Notes: generated by a model from the letters alone, not told the origin. DNA of 64,000 bases from Sphingobacteriales bacterium (GCA_016699615.1 CP064984.1:2018001-2082000), one strand, 5' to 3'; positions 29,557-38,458 are shown, counted from the first letter of the stretch. Numbers and translations are program-made.

Positions 29557-30121
29557 CGTTACTAATTTTAATTTTATTATTTTTTTCTACCATTTCCATC
29601 AATAAATACCTAGCTCTTGCTAACTGTGATTTTGATGTTCCTTCAGATATATTTAACATTTCTGCAACTTCCTTGTGCGAATAGCCTTCAACTACATAAA
29701 GGTTAAATACTGTTCTATATCCAGGTGACAAGCTATTAATCATATTGTAGATGTCTGCAACTTCCAAATCATCTCCAATTGTATCAAAATCAGTTTCTTT
29801 AACTTGCTCTTCAATGCTTACAATCGGATACATTTTTATATTCTTTCTGTAATATTCAACAGCTGTATTTACCATTATTCTTCTTACCCAACCTTCAAAA
29901 GAACCATCACCTCTAAATTTTTCCAAGCTATTAAATATCTTTACAAATCCTTCTTGCAAAATATCTTCGGCACTTTCTCTATCTTTTGCATACCTCAAAC
30001 AAACAGCAAACATCTTTCCACTCATCATTTGATATAGCTTGTACTGTGCGTCTCTCTTTTTTTGTAGACACCCAGCTATCAACTGATTATATTGAGCATT
30101 TATTTGATTGTTTAGTTGCAT
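29546..30121 (-). CDS. ECF-type RNA polymerase sigma factor
   Basis: 191 residues. Region 2 is DRESAEDILQEGFVKIF with GSFEGWVRRIMVNTAVEYYRKN. Region 4 is SPGYRTVFNLYVVEGYSHKEVAEML with NISEGTSKSQLARAR (helix-turn-helix). It directs RNA polymerase to a stress or envelope regulon. It overlaps its likely partner gene by 11 bases, implying translational coupling and a sigma/anti-sigma-like pair. The regulon cannot be told from this window. Confidence 0.93.
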   Translation of the reverse strand: MQLNNQINAQYNQLIAGCLQKKRDAQYKLYQMMSGKMFAVCLRYAKDRESAEDILQEGFVKIFNSLEKFRGDGSFEGWVRRIMVNTAVEYYRKNIKMYPIVSIEEQVKETDFDTIGDDLEVADIYNMINSLSPGYRTVFNLYVVEGYSHKEVAEMLNISEGTSKSQLARARYLLMEMVEKNNKIKISNVAK

Positions 30122-30144
30122 TCTCTACTTTAAGGTAATGTAAT

Positions 30145-30723
30145 TTATTGATTTTTTGATAAAAAAGCTACTAATTTTCTTGTTGCAATACCTCTGTGGC
30201 TAATTTCTCCTTTCTCTTTTTTCGATAATTCTGCCAATGTTCTACCATCAGCTAATCGAAATACTGGATCATAACCAAATCCTTCATCTCCATGTGTTTG
30301 TAAAGCTATTGTGCCTTCTAAAATTCCTTCAAATAGATACTGATTGCCATTCATCAATAATGCAATCACTGTTCTAAATCTAGCTTTTCTATTTTCAATT
30401 CCTGCCATATTTTTTAATAACAAGCTAATATTATCTTCATTACTTCTATGCGTTCCTGCGTATCTAGCACTTATTACACCTGGTTCTCCGTTCAATGCTT
30501 CAACTTCTAATCCAGTATCTTCAGCAAAACAATCAATATTATAATACGTTGTAACAAATGTAGCTTTCTCCACTGCATTTTCTTCTAAAGTATGATGCGT
30601 TTCGGGCAGTTCTTGGTTGCATCCTATTGATATTAAATTTTTTAGCTTTATATCTTGAGGAATTACCAGCTGAATTTCATCAATTTTATGTTGATTGTTT
30701 GTAGCAAATACAATTTCTATCAT
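30145..30723 (-). CDS. rdgB: XTP/dITP diphosphatase (RdgB/HAM1)
   Basis: 192 residues: VFATNNQHKIDEI (triphosphate binding), FAEDTGLEVEALNGEPGVISARYAG (general base Asp in EDTGL), GFGYDPVF and ISHRGIA. It removes deaminated purine triphosphates from the nucleotide pool. It begins 3 bases after the upstream small gene's stop. Confidence 0.95.
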   Translation of the reverse strand: MIEIVFATNNQHKIDEIQLVIPQDIKLKNLISIGCNQELPETHHTLEENAVEKATFVTTYYNIDCFAEDTGLEVEALNGEPGVISARYAGTHRSNEDNISLLLKNMAGIENRKARFRTVIALLMNGNQYLFEGILEGTIALQTHGDEGFGYDPVFRLADGRTLAELSKKEKGEISHRGIATRKLVAFLSKNQ

Positions 30724-30726
30724 TTT

Positions 30727-31131
30727 TTATTTAATTTTTATAATCTCATTCCACATTGCCTTCTTTTTTTGACTGTCATTTAGAACATCAATAGCATTAA
30801 ATGTGTAAATAATTTTTTTATTATTGATTTCTAACAATTTATTCAACGCGGGTTTTATATTCAAGCAAACTTGTTTAGGAAACAAATCCATTAAGATAAT
30901 ATTCTGTGCATTTTTAGGTAATTGAATAGTCTCTTTGTCTTGAATTTGTACAATGTATGTGTTGCTTACACTTAAATTCAAACCATTGCTGATGAGTTTC
31001 TCTATCATGTTCAAGCATGCCTCATTGTCTTCATTTTTGTCATACTTTTTCAGTACAAAACAAAAACCATTAGCTTCTTCATTGAGTGTTAAAAAAGGAG
31101 GAATGTGATATAGAGATTTTAAAGCTGTCAT
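30727..31131 (-). CDS. Conserved hypothetical protein
   Basis: 134 residues, no signal peptide or membrane helix. Pattern of an alpha/beta fold: YIVQIQDKE, QNIILMDLFP, KIIYTFNAIDVLND, ending KKKAMWNEIIKIK. I do not recognise the family. It is the first gene of a unit with rdgB (3-base gap). The tail and size recall small replication-clamp-loader accessory proteins, but that is a guess only. Confidence 0.6.
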   Translation of the reverse strand: MTALKSLYHIPPFLTLNEEANGFCFVLKKYDKNEDNEACLNMIEKLISNGLNLSVSNTYIVQIQDKETIQLPKNAQNIILMDLFPKQVCLNIKPALNKLLEINNKKIIYTFNAIDVLNDSQKKKAMWNEIIKIK

Positions 31132-31208
31132 GTGTAATAAATGCTGATTTACAAATATACATAAATTATATAAAATATTGATTTGTAGCCCAAAATATTA
31201 TGTTTTTG

Positions 31209-31217
31209 TGTGGATAA
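31209..31217 (-). promoter_or_regulatory. Perfect DnaA-box sequence upstream of gyrB
   Basis: TGTGGATAA is the exact complement of the consensus box TTATCCACA. It lies 78 bases before the gyrB ATG. One 9-mer of this kind can occur by chance, and no cluster of boxes is seen, so this is not an origin. Confidence 0.3.
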
Positions 31218-31257
31218 AACAAGCCATAGATTGTGTAAAATATTGCTTATAAAATTG

Positions 31258-31265
31258 TATCTTTG
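31258..31265 (+). promoter_or_regulatory. -7 promoter element (TATCTTTG) for gyrB
   Basis: TATCTTTG ends at 31265. It overlaps the TTG at 31263 that would otherwise be the most upstream start, so transcription begins after that codon and the ATG at 31287 must be the true start. Confidence 0.6.
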
Positions 31266-31286
31266 TATGCTTACGCACAAAAAATT

Positions 31287-33236
31287 ATGAGTGAAATAAA
31301 TAAGGCACAGTATGGTGCAGACAACATTACCGTTTTAGAAGGATTAGAAGCTGTTAGAAAAAGACCAGCAATGTATATTGGAGATATCAATGTACGAGGA
31401 TTACACCACTTAGTATACGAAGTTGTAGATAATTCAATTGATGAAGCATTAGCTGGATATTGTAAAAATATACTAATAACCATACATGAAAATAATAGTA
31501 TTACTGTTGCAGATGATGGTAGAGGAATTCCTGTAGATATGCACCAAAAAGAAGGTAGATCTGCATTGGAAGTTGTGCTAACAGTATTACACGCTGGTGG
31601 TAAGTTTGATAAAGACTCATACAAGGTTTCTGGTGGATTGCACGGTGTAGGTGTGTCTTGTGTAAATGCGTTATCATCATACTTAAAAGTAAACGTATAT
31701 CGTGATGGTAAAGTGTATGAACAAGAATACAACATAGGTGCACCATTATATCCAGTAAAAGAAGTTGGTACAACAACAACAAGAGGAACTACAGTTCACT
31801 TTTTGCCAGACGCATCAATTTTTACAGTTACAGAGTACAACTATGAAACACTTGCAGCACGTATGCGTGAGTTAGCGTATCTAAATAAAGGAATCAGAAT
31901 AACAATTACAGACGAGAGAGAAAAAAATGATGATGGAACTTTCAAAAAAGAAGAGTTTTATTCAGAAGGTGGTATTAAAGAATTTGTACAATATTTAGAT
32001 AGAACAAGACAGCCAATCATTCCAGAACCAATTTATATGGAAGGCACTAGAGATAGTGTTGTTGTTGAAGTGGCATTTCAGTATAATGATTCATACAATG
32101 AGAATGTACATTCTTATGTAAATAATATTAATACAATTGAAGGCGGAACACACGTTGTTGGATTTAGAAGAGCAATAACAAGAATTTTTAAAAATTGGGG
32201 AACAAAAAACGATTTATTTAAAAATTTAAAAGTAGAGATAAGTGGCGAAGACTTTAGAGAAGGTATCACAGGTATCGTTTCTGTAAAAGTACAAGAACCA
32301 TTATTTGAAGGTCAAACAAAAACAAAGTTAGGCAACTCAGAAGTAGATGGCATTGTGGCAGGTATTGTAGCAGAGATGTTAGAATACTACTTAGAAGAGC
32401 ATCCAAAAGAAGCAAAGACAATTGTAAATAAAGTAATTATTGCAGCAACAGCAAGACATGCAGCAAGAAAAGCACGCGAGCTAGTTCAAAGAAAGAATGT
32501 ACTTTCAGGAAGTGGATTGCCTGGCAAATTAGCAGACTGTTCAGAAAAGGATGCAAGTATTTGCGAATTATATTTAGTTGAGGGTGATTCAGCTGGTGGT
32601 ACAGCAAAACAAGGAAGGAATAGAGCTTTTCAAGCAATTCTACCACTAAGAGGTAAGATTCTGAATGTAGAAAAGGCTATGGAACACAAAATCTATGAAA
32701 ACGAAGAGATTAAAAATATCTTTACTGCATTAGGTGTATTCAAAGGCGTTGAAGGCGATGAAAAAGCACTAAATATTACAAAACTTAGATACCACAAAAT
32801 CATCATCATGTGTGATGCCGATATCGATGGTTCTCACATTACAACATTAATTCTTACTTTCTTCTTTAGATACATGAAAGAATTAGTAGAAAATGGCTAC
32901 ATATATATAGCAAATCCACCATTGTACTTGGTAAAAAAAGGCAACAAACAACAATATGCATGGGACGAAACTCAACGTATAAATGCTGTTAAATTAATTG
33001 GCGGAGAAGGTAAAGAAGACAGTGTACACGTACAACGTTACAAAGGTTTGGGTGAGATGAACGCAGAGCAATTATGGGAAACAACCATGAATCCTGAAGT
33101 TAGAACACTTAAACAAGTAACCATAGAAAATGCAGCAGAAGCAGATAGAATTTTCTCAATGTTGATGGGCGATGAAGTTCCACCACGTAGAGAATTTATC
33201 GAAACACATGCCAAATATGCAAAAATAGACGTCTAA
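31287..33236 (+). CDS. gyrB: DNA gyrase subunit B
   Basis: 649 residues from the ATG at 31287 (MSEINKAQYGADNITVLEGLEAVRKRPAMYIG in continuous form). GHKL ATPase motifs: VVDNSIDEALAG, DDGRGIP, GGLHGVG. TOPRIM: ELYLVEGDSAGGTAKQGRNR and IIMCDADIDGSHI. The C-terminal gyrase motif is QRYKGLGEMNAEQLWETTMNPE. It introduces negative supercoils together with GyrA (not in the window). The in-frame TTG 24 bases upstream lies in the promoter and is not used. Confidence 0.97.
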   Translation: MSEINKAQYGADNITVLEGLEAVRKRPAMYIGDINVRGLHHLVYEVVDNSIDEALAGYCKNILITIHENNSITVADDGRGIPVDMHQKEGRSALEVVLTVLHAGGKFDKDSYKVSGGLHGVGVSCVNALSSYLKVNVYRDGKVYEQEYNIGAPLYPVKEVGTTTTRGTTVHFLPDASIFTVTEYNYETLAARMRELAYLNKGIRITITDEREKNDDGTFKKEEFYSEGGIKEFVQYLDRTRQPIIPEPIYMEGTRDSVVVEVAFQYNDSYNENVHSYVNNINTIEGGTHVVGFRRAITRIFKNWGTKNDLFKNLKVEISGEDFREGITGIVSVKVQEPLFEGQTKTKLGNSEVDGIVAGIVAEMLEYYLEEHPKEAKTIVNKVIIAATARHAARKARELVQRKNVLSGSGLPGKLADCSEKDASICELYLVEGDSAGGTAKQGRNRAFQAILPLRGKILNVEKAMEHKIYENEEIKNIFTALGVFKGVEGDEKALNITKLRYHKIIIMCDADIDGSHITTLILTFFFRYMKELVENGYIYIANPPLYLVKKGNKQQYAWDETQRINAVKLIGGEGKEDSVHVQRYKGLGEMNAEQLWETTMNPEVRTLKQVTIENAAEADRIFSMLMGDEVPPRREFIETHAKYAKIDV

Positions 33237-33332
33237 GCATTTTTAATCAATTTTACTATTTATATTATTCTTGAACCTAATATTTCTTAGGCTGATTAAC
33301 TATTTATATTTCATTATATTTTGTATATGTAT

Positions 33333-33373
33333 TGACAAAATGTCATAAATATTCCATTGGCATAAGTATTGAT
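33333..33373 (+). promoter_or_regulatory. Bipartite stress-type promoter/operator upstream of dnaK
   Basis: Perfect palindrome TGACA-AAA-TGTCA (33333-33345), 12 bases, then TTGGCATAAGTATTGAT (33357-33373), ending 32 bases before the dnaK ATG. The same parts at the same spacing lie upstream of groES. The TTGGCA...TTG layout resembles a sigma-54 -24/-12 promoter. Confidence 0.55.
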
Positions 33374-33405
33374 TATATGATAGTAAAATAAAAAAAATTA
33401 ATAAT

Positions 33406-35306
33406 ATGGGAAAAATAATAGGAATAGACTTAGGAACAACAAACTCATGCGTTGCAGTAATGGAAGGCAATGAGCCAGTAGTAATTACTACTGAAGAAGG
33501 AAGAAGAACACTACCATCGATTGTAGGATTTTTAGAAAATGGAGAAAGAAAAGTTGGCGACCCAGCTAAAAGACAAGCCATTACCAATCCAAAAAATACG
33601 GTAGCTTCTATTAAAAGATTTATGGGTAAAAAATTCTCTGAAATCACAAAAGAAAAAGATTATGTAGCGTACGATGTTGAGCGTGGTGATAATGATACAG
33701 TGCGTGTAAAAATTTATGACAGATTGTATTCACCTCAAGAAATTTCAGCTATCATTTTACAGAAATGTAAAAAAATGGCAGAAGACTATTTAGGTCAAAC
33801 AGTAACAGAAGCTGTAATTACTGTGCCAGCATATTTTAATGATGCAGAAAGACAAGCAACCAAAGAAGCAGGATTAATCGCAGGATTAGATGTGAAAAGA
33901 ATCATCAATGAGCCAACAGCAGCTGCATTAGCTTACGGATTAGACAAAGGCGGAAAAGACATGAAAATTGCAGTGTACGACTTAGGTGGAGGTACTTTTG
34001 ACGTGTCTGTACTAGAATTAGGCGATGGTGTATTTGAAGTAAAATCTACCAATGGCGATGTACACTTAGGTGGCGATGATTTTGACCAAGAAATCATCAA
34101 TTGGTTAGCAACAGAATTTCAAAATGAAGAAAGAGTTGATTTAAGAAAAGATCCAATGGCGTTACAACGTTTGAAAGAAGCAGCTGAAAAAGCAAAAATT
34201 GAATTATCATCAGCTTCAGAAACTGAAATCAATTTGCCATATATCACAGCAGCTGATGGTGTACCAAAACACTTAGTGAAAAAATTATCAAGAGCAAAAT
34301 TCGATCAACTTACAGAGCAATTAGTAGAAAGAACATTAGAGCCATGTCGTAAAGCATTAAAAGATGCAGGACTTAGCAAACTCAAATTGATGAAGTAATT
34401 TTAGTTGGTGGTTCTACCAGAATGCCAAAAATACAAGAAGTAGTTGAAAAATTCTTTGGGAAAAAACCATCAAAAGGCGTAAATCCAGACGAAGTTGTAG
34501 CAGTAGGTGCAGCAATACAAGGTGGCGTATTGACAGGTGATGTAAAAGATGTATTATTATTAGATGTAACACCACTTTCTTTAGGTATCGAAACTTATGG
34601 TGGCGTATTTACAAAACTAATTGAAGCAAATACAACAATACCAACTAAGAAATCTGAAACATTCTCAACAGCATCAGACAATCAACCATCAGTAGAGTTG
34701 AATGTATTGCAAGGCGAAAGACCAATGGCTAAATACAACAAATCTATAGGTAGATTCCACTTAGATGGAATTCCACCAGCACCACGTGGTGTGCCACAAG
34801 TAGAAGTTACTTTTGATATTGATGCAAATGGAATCTTAAGCGTAACAGCAAAAGATAAAGGTACAGGAAAAGAACAAAATATTAGAATTACAGCATCATC
34901 AGGCTTGAGCAAAGAAGAAATTGAAAAAATGAAAGCTGAGGCAAAAGCTAATGAAGCAGCAGATAGAGAAGCACGTGAAAAAGTAGATAAATTGAACGAA
35001 GCTGATGGCTTAATTTTCCAAACTGAAAAACAACTAAAAGAGTTTGGCGAAAAATTACAAGCAGATAAAAAACAAACTATCGAAGATGCATTAGGAAAAC
35101 TAAAAGCAGCACACCAAGCACAAGATGTTGCAACAATAGATGGCGCTTTAGCAGAACTAAATAATGCATGGAGTGCAGCATCACAAGACTTGTACAATGC
35201 AACTCAACAAGCAGGTGGACCAGAACAAGGACAAGAGCAACAAAACAACCAAAGTGGAAGCGCAGGAGACAATGTAACTGATGCTGAATACGAAGAAGTA
35301 AAATAA
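33406..35306 (+). CDS. dnaK: DnaK (Hsp70) chaperone, split by an apparent one-base deletion
   Basis: 33406-34398 encodes the nucleotide-binding domain: IGIDLGTTNSCVAVMEG, YFNDAERQATKEAG, INEPTAAALAYGLDK, VYDLGGGTFDVS. It stops after GLSKLKLMK. Restoring one base after AGCAAA (about 34378-34381) gives SK-(T/S)QIDEVILVGGSTRMPKIQ and joins the second frame (in-frame ATG at 34422). That frame carries LLDVTPLSLGIETYGG, the linker/substrate domain and the lid, ending NVTDAEYEEVK. The repaired protein is about 633 residues, normal for DnaK. Both halves are otherwise intact with no decay, so a sequencing deletion is far more likely than loss of this central chaperone. Confidence 0.93.
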
Positions 35307-35334
35307 TAAAGTTTTTACTTGTGAATTATTTTTT

Positions 35335-35362
35335 AGGTGGATAGCAATATCCACCTTTTTTT
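35335..35362 (+). terminator. Rho-independent terminator after dnaK
   Basis: AGGTGGATA - GCAA - TATCCACCT is a perfect 9-bp stem followed by six T, 28 bases after the dnaK stop. Confidence 0.9.
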
Positions 35363-35393
35363 ATTTATTATGTTAGATAATTAGTCATATTAT

Positions 35394-35401
35394 TATCTTT
35401 G
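35394..35401 (+). promoter_or_regulatory. -7 promoter element (TATCTTTG) for lptC
   Basis: TATCTTTG ends 5 bases before the TTG start of lptC, so the message would be nearly leaderless. Confidence 0.5.
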
Positions 35402-35406
35402 TATCA

Positions 35407-35952
35407 TTGAAATATATACTATACATACTTTGCTTTAGCTTTCTTATCGCTTGTCAGGAAAATGATATGGCAAAAATTAATGCCTTGATTAACGAACAAG
35501 AAGTAGGTATAGAAAAGGCAGACAGCATTATATTAAGCTACAAAGAAAACGAAGCACTGAAAGTAGAAGTATTTGGAAAGACAATTCATAGGTATATAAA
35601 AAATCAAAATAAATTGGAATTTCCTGAAGGTATAGAAGTAAAGTTTTATGAGCAAGGAGTACTTAGTGCAATATTAACTTCAGACTCAGCAGTATTTGAT
35701 GATAGCAAAGGAATTATTATTGTAAGTGGCAATGTAGATATGTACAACAACAGACATGAGAATTTGATAACTGATGAGATGGAATGGAACATTAATGCGA
35801 AAACAATATATGCTAAAAATAAAATTATAATAAAAACAGTGCATGATGTTATTTATGGCATAGGCATGACAGCCAAGGAAGATTTTAGCCAATATAGTAT
35901 AAAAAAAGTTACAGGCGTTGTAGCCTACAATAAAGATGATAATTTCAGATAA
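35407..35952 (+). CDS. lptC: LptC, LPS-export periplasmic lipoprotein
   Basis: 181 residues from a TTG at 35407 that starts a lipoprotein signal (MKYILYILCFSFLIAC, Cys16). The rest is the LptC/OstA-type repeat of short strands: KFYEQGVLSAILTSDSAVFDDSKGIIIVSGNVDMYNN and TDEMEWNINAKTIYAKNKI. LptC links the LptBFG transporter to the LptA/LptD bridge that carries lipopolysaccharide to the outer membrane. lptB lies in the same window at 56593-57321. No ATG occurs before the signal, so TTG is the most sensible start. It is followed after 31 bases by the DUF21/CBS gene. Confidence 0.82.
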   Translation: MKYILYILCFSFLIACQENDMAKINALINEQEVGIEKADSIILSYKENEALKVEVFGKTIHRYIKNQNKLEFPEGIEVKFYEQGVLSAILTSDSAVFDDSKGIIIVSGNVDMYNNRHENLITDEMEWNINAKTIYAKNKIIIKTVHDVIYGIGMTAKEDFSQYSIKKVTGVVAYNKDDNFR

Positions 35953-35961
35953 AAAATTTCC

Positions 35962-35969
35962 TATATTTG
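35962..35969 (+). promoter_or_regulatory. -7 promoter element (TATATTTG) for the DUF21/CBS gene
   Basis: TATATTTG lies 14 bases before the ATG at 35984. Confidence 0.5.
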
Positions 35970-35983
35970 TATAATTATACACA

Positions 35984-37228
35984 ATGGAAGTAGTCTATTT
36001 AATTATATTGCTAATGTTTTCTGCATTCTTTTCTGGAATGGAGATTGCGTTTCTTTCTGCCAACAAATTAAAAATAGAACTAAGTTATCAGCGTGGTACA
36101 TTTAGCGGAAAAATCATCAATGATTTTGTCAAAAATCCATCGAAGTTTATTATTACAGTACTATTGGGCAACAATGTTGTCTTAATTGCGTTTGGTATTT
36201 TATTTGCCAATATGTTAGAGCCAGTGTTGGCAAATTACATAAGCGCACCATTCGTTGTATTACTTATACAAACAATTGTTTCTACCACTTTAGTATTGTT
36301 AATAGGAGAGTACTTACCCAAGGTAATGTTCAAAGTATTTGCTGATGATTTATTACCAATATTAGCATTTCCATTTAAGTTGATTTATTGGGTTTTATTG
36401 CCTGGTGTGTTTTTAATTAATTTAATATCTAAGTTTATATTAAAAATATTTGGTGTAGCAGTAACAGAAAAAAGTATAGAATTTACAAATATAGATTTAG
36501 AGAAGTTTATCAAAGAACATACATTATCCAACCATGAAGATGAAGAAGTAGATAAAGTTTTTTTCGAAAATGCACTAGACCTAAAAAATCTAAAAGTGAG
36601 AGATTGCATGGTGCCACGTAGAGAAATTACTGCCATAGATGTACACGATACCATTGATGATTTAAAGAAACTCATTATTAGCACCAACCATTCACGCATA
36701 TTAGTGTATGATGATAATATAGATAAAATTGTGGGTTATGTGCATCATTTTGATTTGCACAAAAGATCAAATGATATTCGTTCTATACTGATGCCAATAA
36801 AAGTAGTAACGATGACAATGCACATCCAAAAGCTACTGAACGATATGATAAAAGAACAAAAAAGTATAGCTTGGGTAGTAGATGAATATGGTGGCACAGC
36901 TGGCGTTATTACCTTAGAAGATATATTAGAAGAAATATTTGGAGAAATTGACGACGAACACGACAAAGCAGAATTTGTAGAAAATCAATTATCAAAAAAT
37001 GAATATATACTTTCTGGAAGATTAGAAATTAGTCATATCAACAAAGAATTTAATTTAGATATACCAGAAGGCGAATATGATACATTGTCTGGTTTTATTA
37101 TTGCACACCACGAAACTATTCCTGAAAAAAATGAAATTATCGAAATAGATAAATTCAAATTTAAGATAATGGATGTATCTGAAACTAAAATTGAAACAAC
37201 CAAATTAGAAGTTTTACCGAAAGAATAG
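35984..37228 (+). CDS. DUF21/CBS/CorC-HlyC domain membrane protein (CNNM-like)
   Basis: 414 residues. DUF21 domain about 1-180 with four hydrophobic helices (LLMFSAFFSGMEIAFLSANKLKIEL; TVLLGNNVVLIAFG; LLIGEYLPKV). Two CBS motifs follow at about 205-325 (VRDCMVPRREITAI; SIAWVVDEYGGTAGVITLEDILEEIFGEI). A CorC/HlyC domain lies at about 340-410 (ILSGRLEISHINKEFNLDIPEGEYDTLSGF). Members are linked to Mg/Co export and in Bacteroidota include the gliding protein GldE. This copy sits after lptC, so I do not call it gldE. Its last 62 bases are duplicated 1172 bases downstream (see findings). Confidence 0.88.
   Translation: MEVVYLIILLMFSAFFSGMEIAFLSANKLKIELSYQRGTFSGKIINDFVKNPSKFIITVLLGNNVVLIAFGILFANMLEPVLANYISAPFVVLLIQTIVSTTLVLLIGEYLPKVMFKVFADDLLPILAFPFKLIYWVLLPGVFLINLISKFILKIFGVAVTEKSIEFTNIDLEKFIKEHTLSNHEDEEVDKVFFENALDLKNLKVRDCMVPRREITAIDVHDTIDDLKKLIISTNHSRILVYDDNIDKIVGYVHHFDLHKRSNDIRSILMPIKVVTMTMHIQKLLNDMIKEQKSIAWVVDEYGGTAGVITLEDILEEIFGEIDDEHDKAEFVENQLSKNEYILSGRLEISHINKEFNLDIPEGEYDTLSGFIIAHHETIPEKNEIIEIDKFKFKIMDVSETKIETTKLEVLPKE
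37166..37227 (+). repeat. 62-bp direct repeat, copy 1 (3' end of the DUF21/CBS gene)
   Basis: Matches 38338-38399 at 59 of 62 positions (mismatches at 37187, 37217, 37218). It includes the last codons up to the first two bases of the stop codon. Confidence 0.9.
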
Positions 37229-37662
37229 GCTATCTTTTTAATGCTATTTTTCTACTACAAAAATACTATTATGATTGCTACATCTTATTTTTGAACTAGT
37301 AATAAAACCTGTTTGTCATAATTTTAATAAATAACCTTAAAGACAAGTCCAAACATGTATACAATAGTTATTATTGTAATTTTTTTATTATTTTTCTTCT
37401 TTCATTTAATACATCTAACCTATTTTCGAATTCTATATCAATAATATTGAATTTACTTTTAATATATAAGCTAGTTATTATTATATATAAAATTAAACTT
37501 ATTACTATTATCATTTACGAGTATATTAAATATAATTAATAATAATATTTTTCTATTGTTGTGGCTTTTCATCTACCTAAATTAATATTTATTTTTAGTA
37601 TTTGAGTAAATTTATTATGTAAAAAAAACTTCCGTTTGGAAGTCTATTTGTATCATTATCAG
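37229..37662. other. Non-coding AT-rich stretch
   Basis: 434 bases with no plausible gene, extremely rich in A and T, with short TTATTATTAT-type runs. It separates the duplicated gene end from the toxin gene. No terminator, tRNA or clear repeat is seen. Confidence 0.6.
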
Positions 37663-37956
37663 TTAATATTTTGAAGGTTTTTTCTTGGTGTGTCGTACTC
37701 GTACTATGTCTATCTGTTTTTCTCTTATTTTGTATGATATTCTTATTTTCTTATGTTCAAATGCACGATAATTCCCATTGTTATTCTTTTTGTATTCGTC
37801 TAATTTATATCGTTCTGCTTGTTCTTTAAGTGCTGTTACTTTTTCTACTATTTTATTGATTATTGTTTCTGCATTTTGTGGTGAGTCTTCTTCTATATAT
37901 TCATATATTTTTTGCAATCCGTCTTTTGCTCTCTTTGCCCAAATTATTTTTATCAT
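37663..37956 (-). CDS. RelE/ParE-family toxin
   Basis: 97 residues: IKIIWAKRAKDGLQKIYEYIEEDSPQNAETIINKIVEKV, then YRAFEHKKIRISYKI and IDIVRVRHTKKKPSKY. This is the ParE layout (two helices then a strand-rich end with R..RH). It probably poisons gyrase or cleaves ribosome-bound mRNA, as in related toxins; which cannot be said. Its ATG overlaps the upstream antitoxin stop by 4 bases (37953-37956). Confidence 0.86.
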   Translation of the reverse strand: MIKIIWAKRAKDGLQKIYEYIEEDSPQNAETIINKIVEKVTALKEQAERYKLDEYKKNNNGNYRAFEHKKIRISYKIREKQIDIVRVRHTKKKPSKY

Positions 37957-38180
37957 ACTGCATTCTTTTTCCAGTTTTTTATTTCTGATAATATTTGCTC
38001 ATGTGTATAATAATTTCCCGCATCTATTTCTTTTTCTGCATCTTCTATTTCTTTATTGTATTGTTCAATATTTATTATTTCTTCTTCAAACAAAGTATAA
38101 ATAGCTTCTACTTTTTTATCTTCTATTGCTTCTATGTAATGATGTAGTTTTTCTCTAATAGCATCTATTGTTGCACTCAT
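37953..38180 (-). CDS. Antitoxin of the ParE-type module
   Basis: 75 residues, acidic, helical: MSATIDAIREKLHHYIEAIEDKKVEAIYTLFEEEI, ending YYTHEQILSEIKNWKKNAV. The size, charge and ATGA overlap with the toxin gene are those of a type II antitoxin. No ribbon-helix-helix motif is clear, so its DNA-binding part is uncertain. This kind (IRxKLxxYIExxxDKKVEAIYTLFEE) is frequent next to ParE toxins in Bacteroidota. Confidence 0.8.
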   Translation of the reverse strand: MSATIDAIREKLHHYIEAIEDKKVEAIYTLFEEEIINIEQYNKEIEDAEKEIDAGNYYTHEQILSEIKNWKKNAV

Positions 38181-38337
38181 CTTGTTGTATTTATATCTAA
38201 AGTTAATCTTTTTATCGTTTTATGGTTGTTAATTTTTATTGTCAAATTCTGAATATTTATCAACTCGCTCTCATCTTTCATTTACATAAATTAATATTCA
38301 TTTTCTATATCTGAATATTGAAGTTTTTATTTAATAA

Positions 38338-38399
38338 ATAATGGATGTATCTGAAACCAAAATTGAAACAACCAAATTAGAAGTTTTATAGAAAGAATA
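38338..38399 (+). repeat. 62-bp direct repeat, copy 2 (remnant of the DUF21/CBS gene end)
   Basis: Copy of 37166-37227 with three differences, two of which create an in-frame TAG four codons before the normal end. No reading frame leads into it, so it is a remnant. Confidence 0.9.
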
Positions 38400-38458
38400 A
38401 TCTAATTTTTATGATGTAAATCATACTATGTGAAATTGCAAATGCTTAAATTTGGATA

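Noticed and set aside
31209..31265. Replication origin upstream of gyrB
   Set aside because: Only one DnaA box, and no dnaA or dnaN nearby.
34378..34398. Programmed frameshift in dnaK
   Set aside because: No classic slippery heptamer or downstream structure is evident and the same kind of one-base loss occurs in several unrelated genes, so a data error explains it better.
35984..37228. Naming the DUF21/CBS protein gldE
   Set aside because: The domains fit, but the neighbour here is lptC and not the usual gldE context; the family has several paralogues in Bacteroidota.
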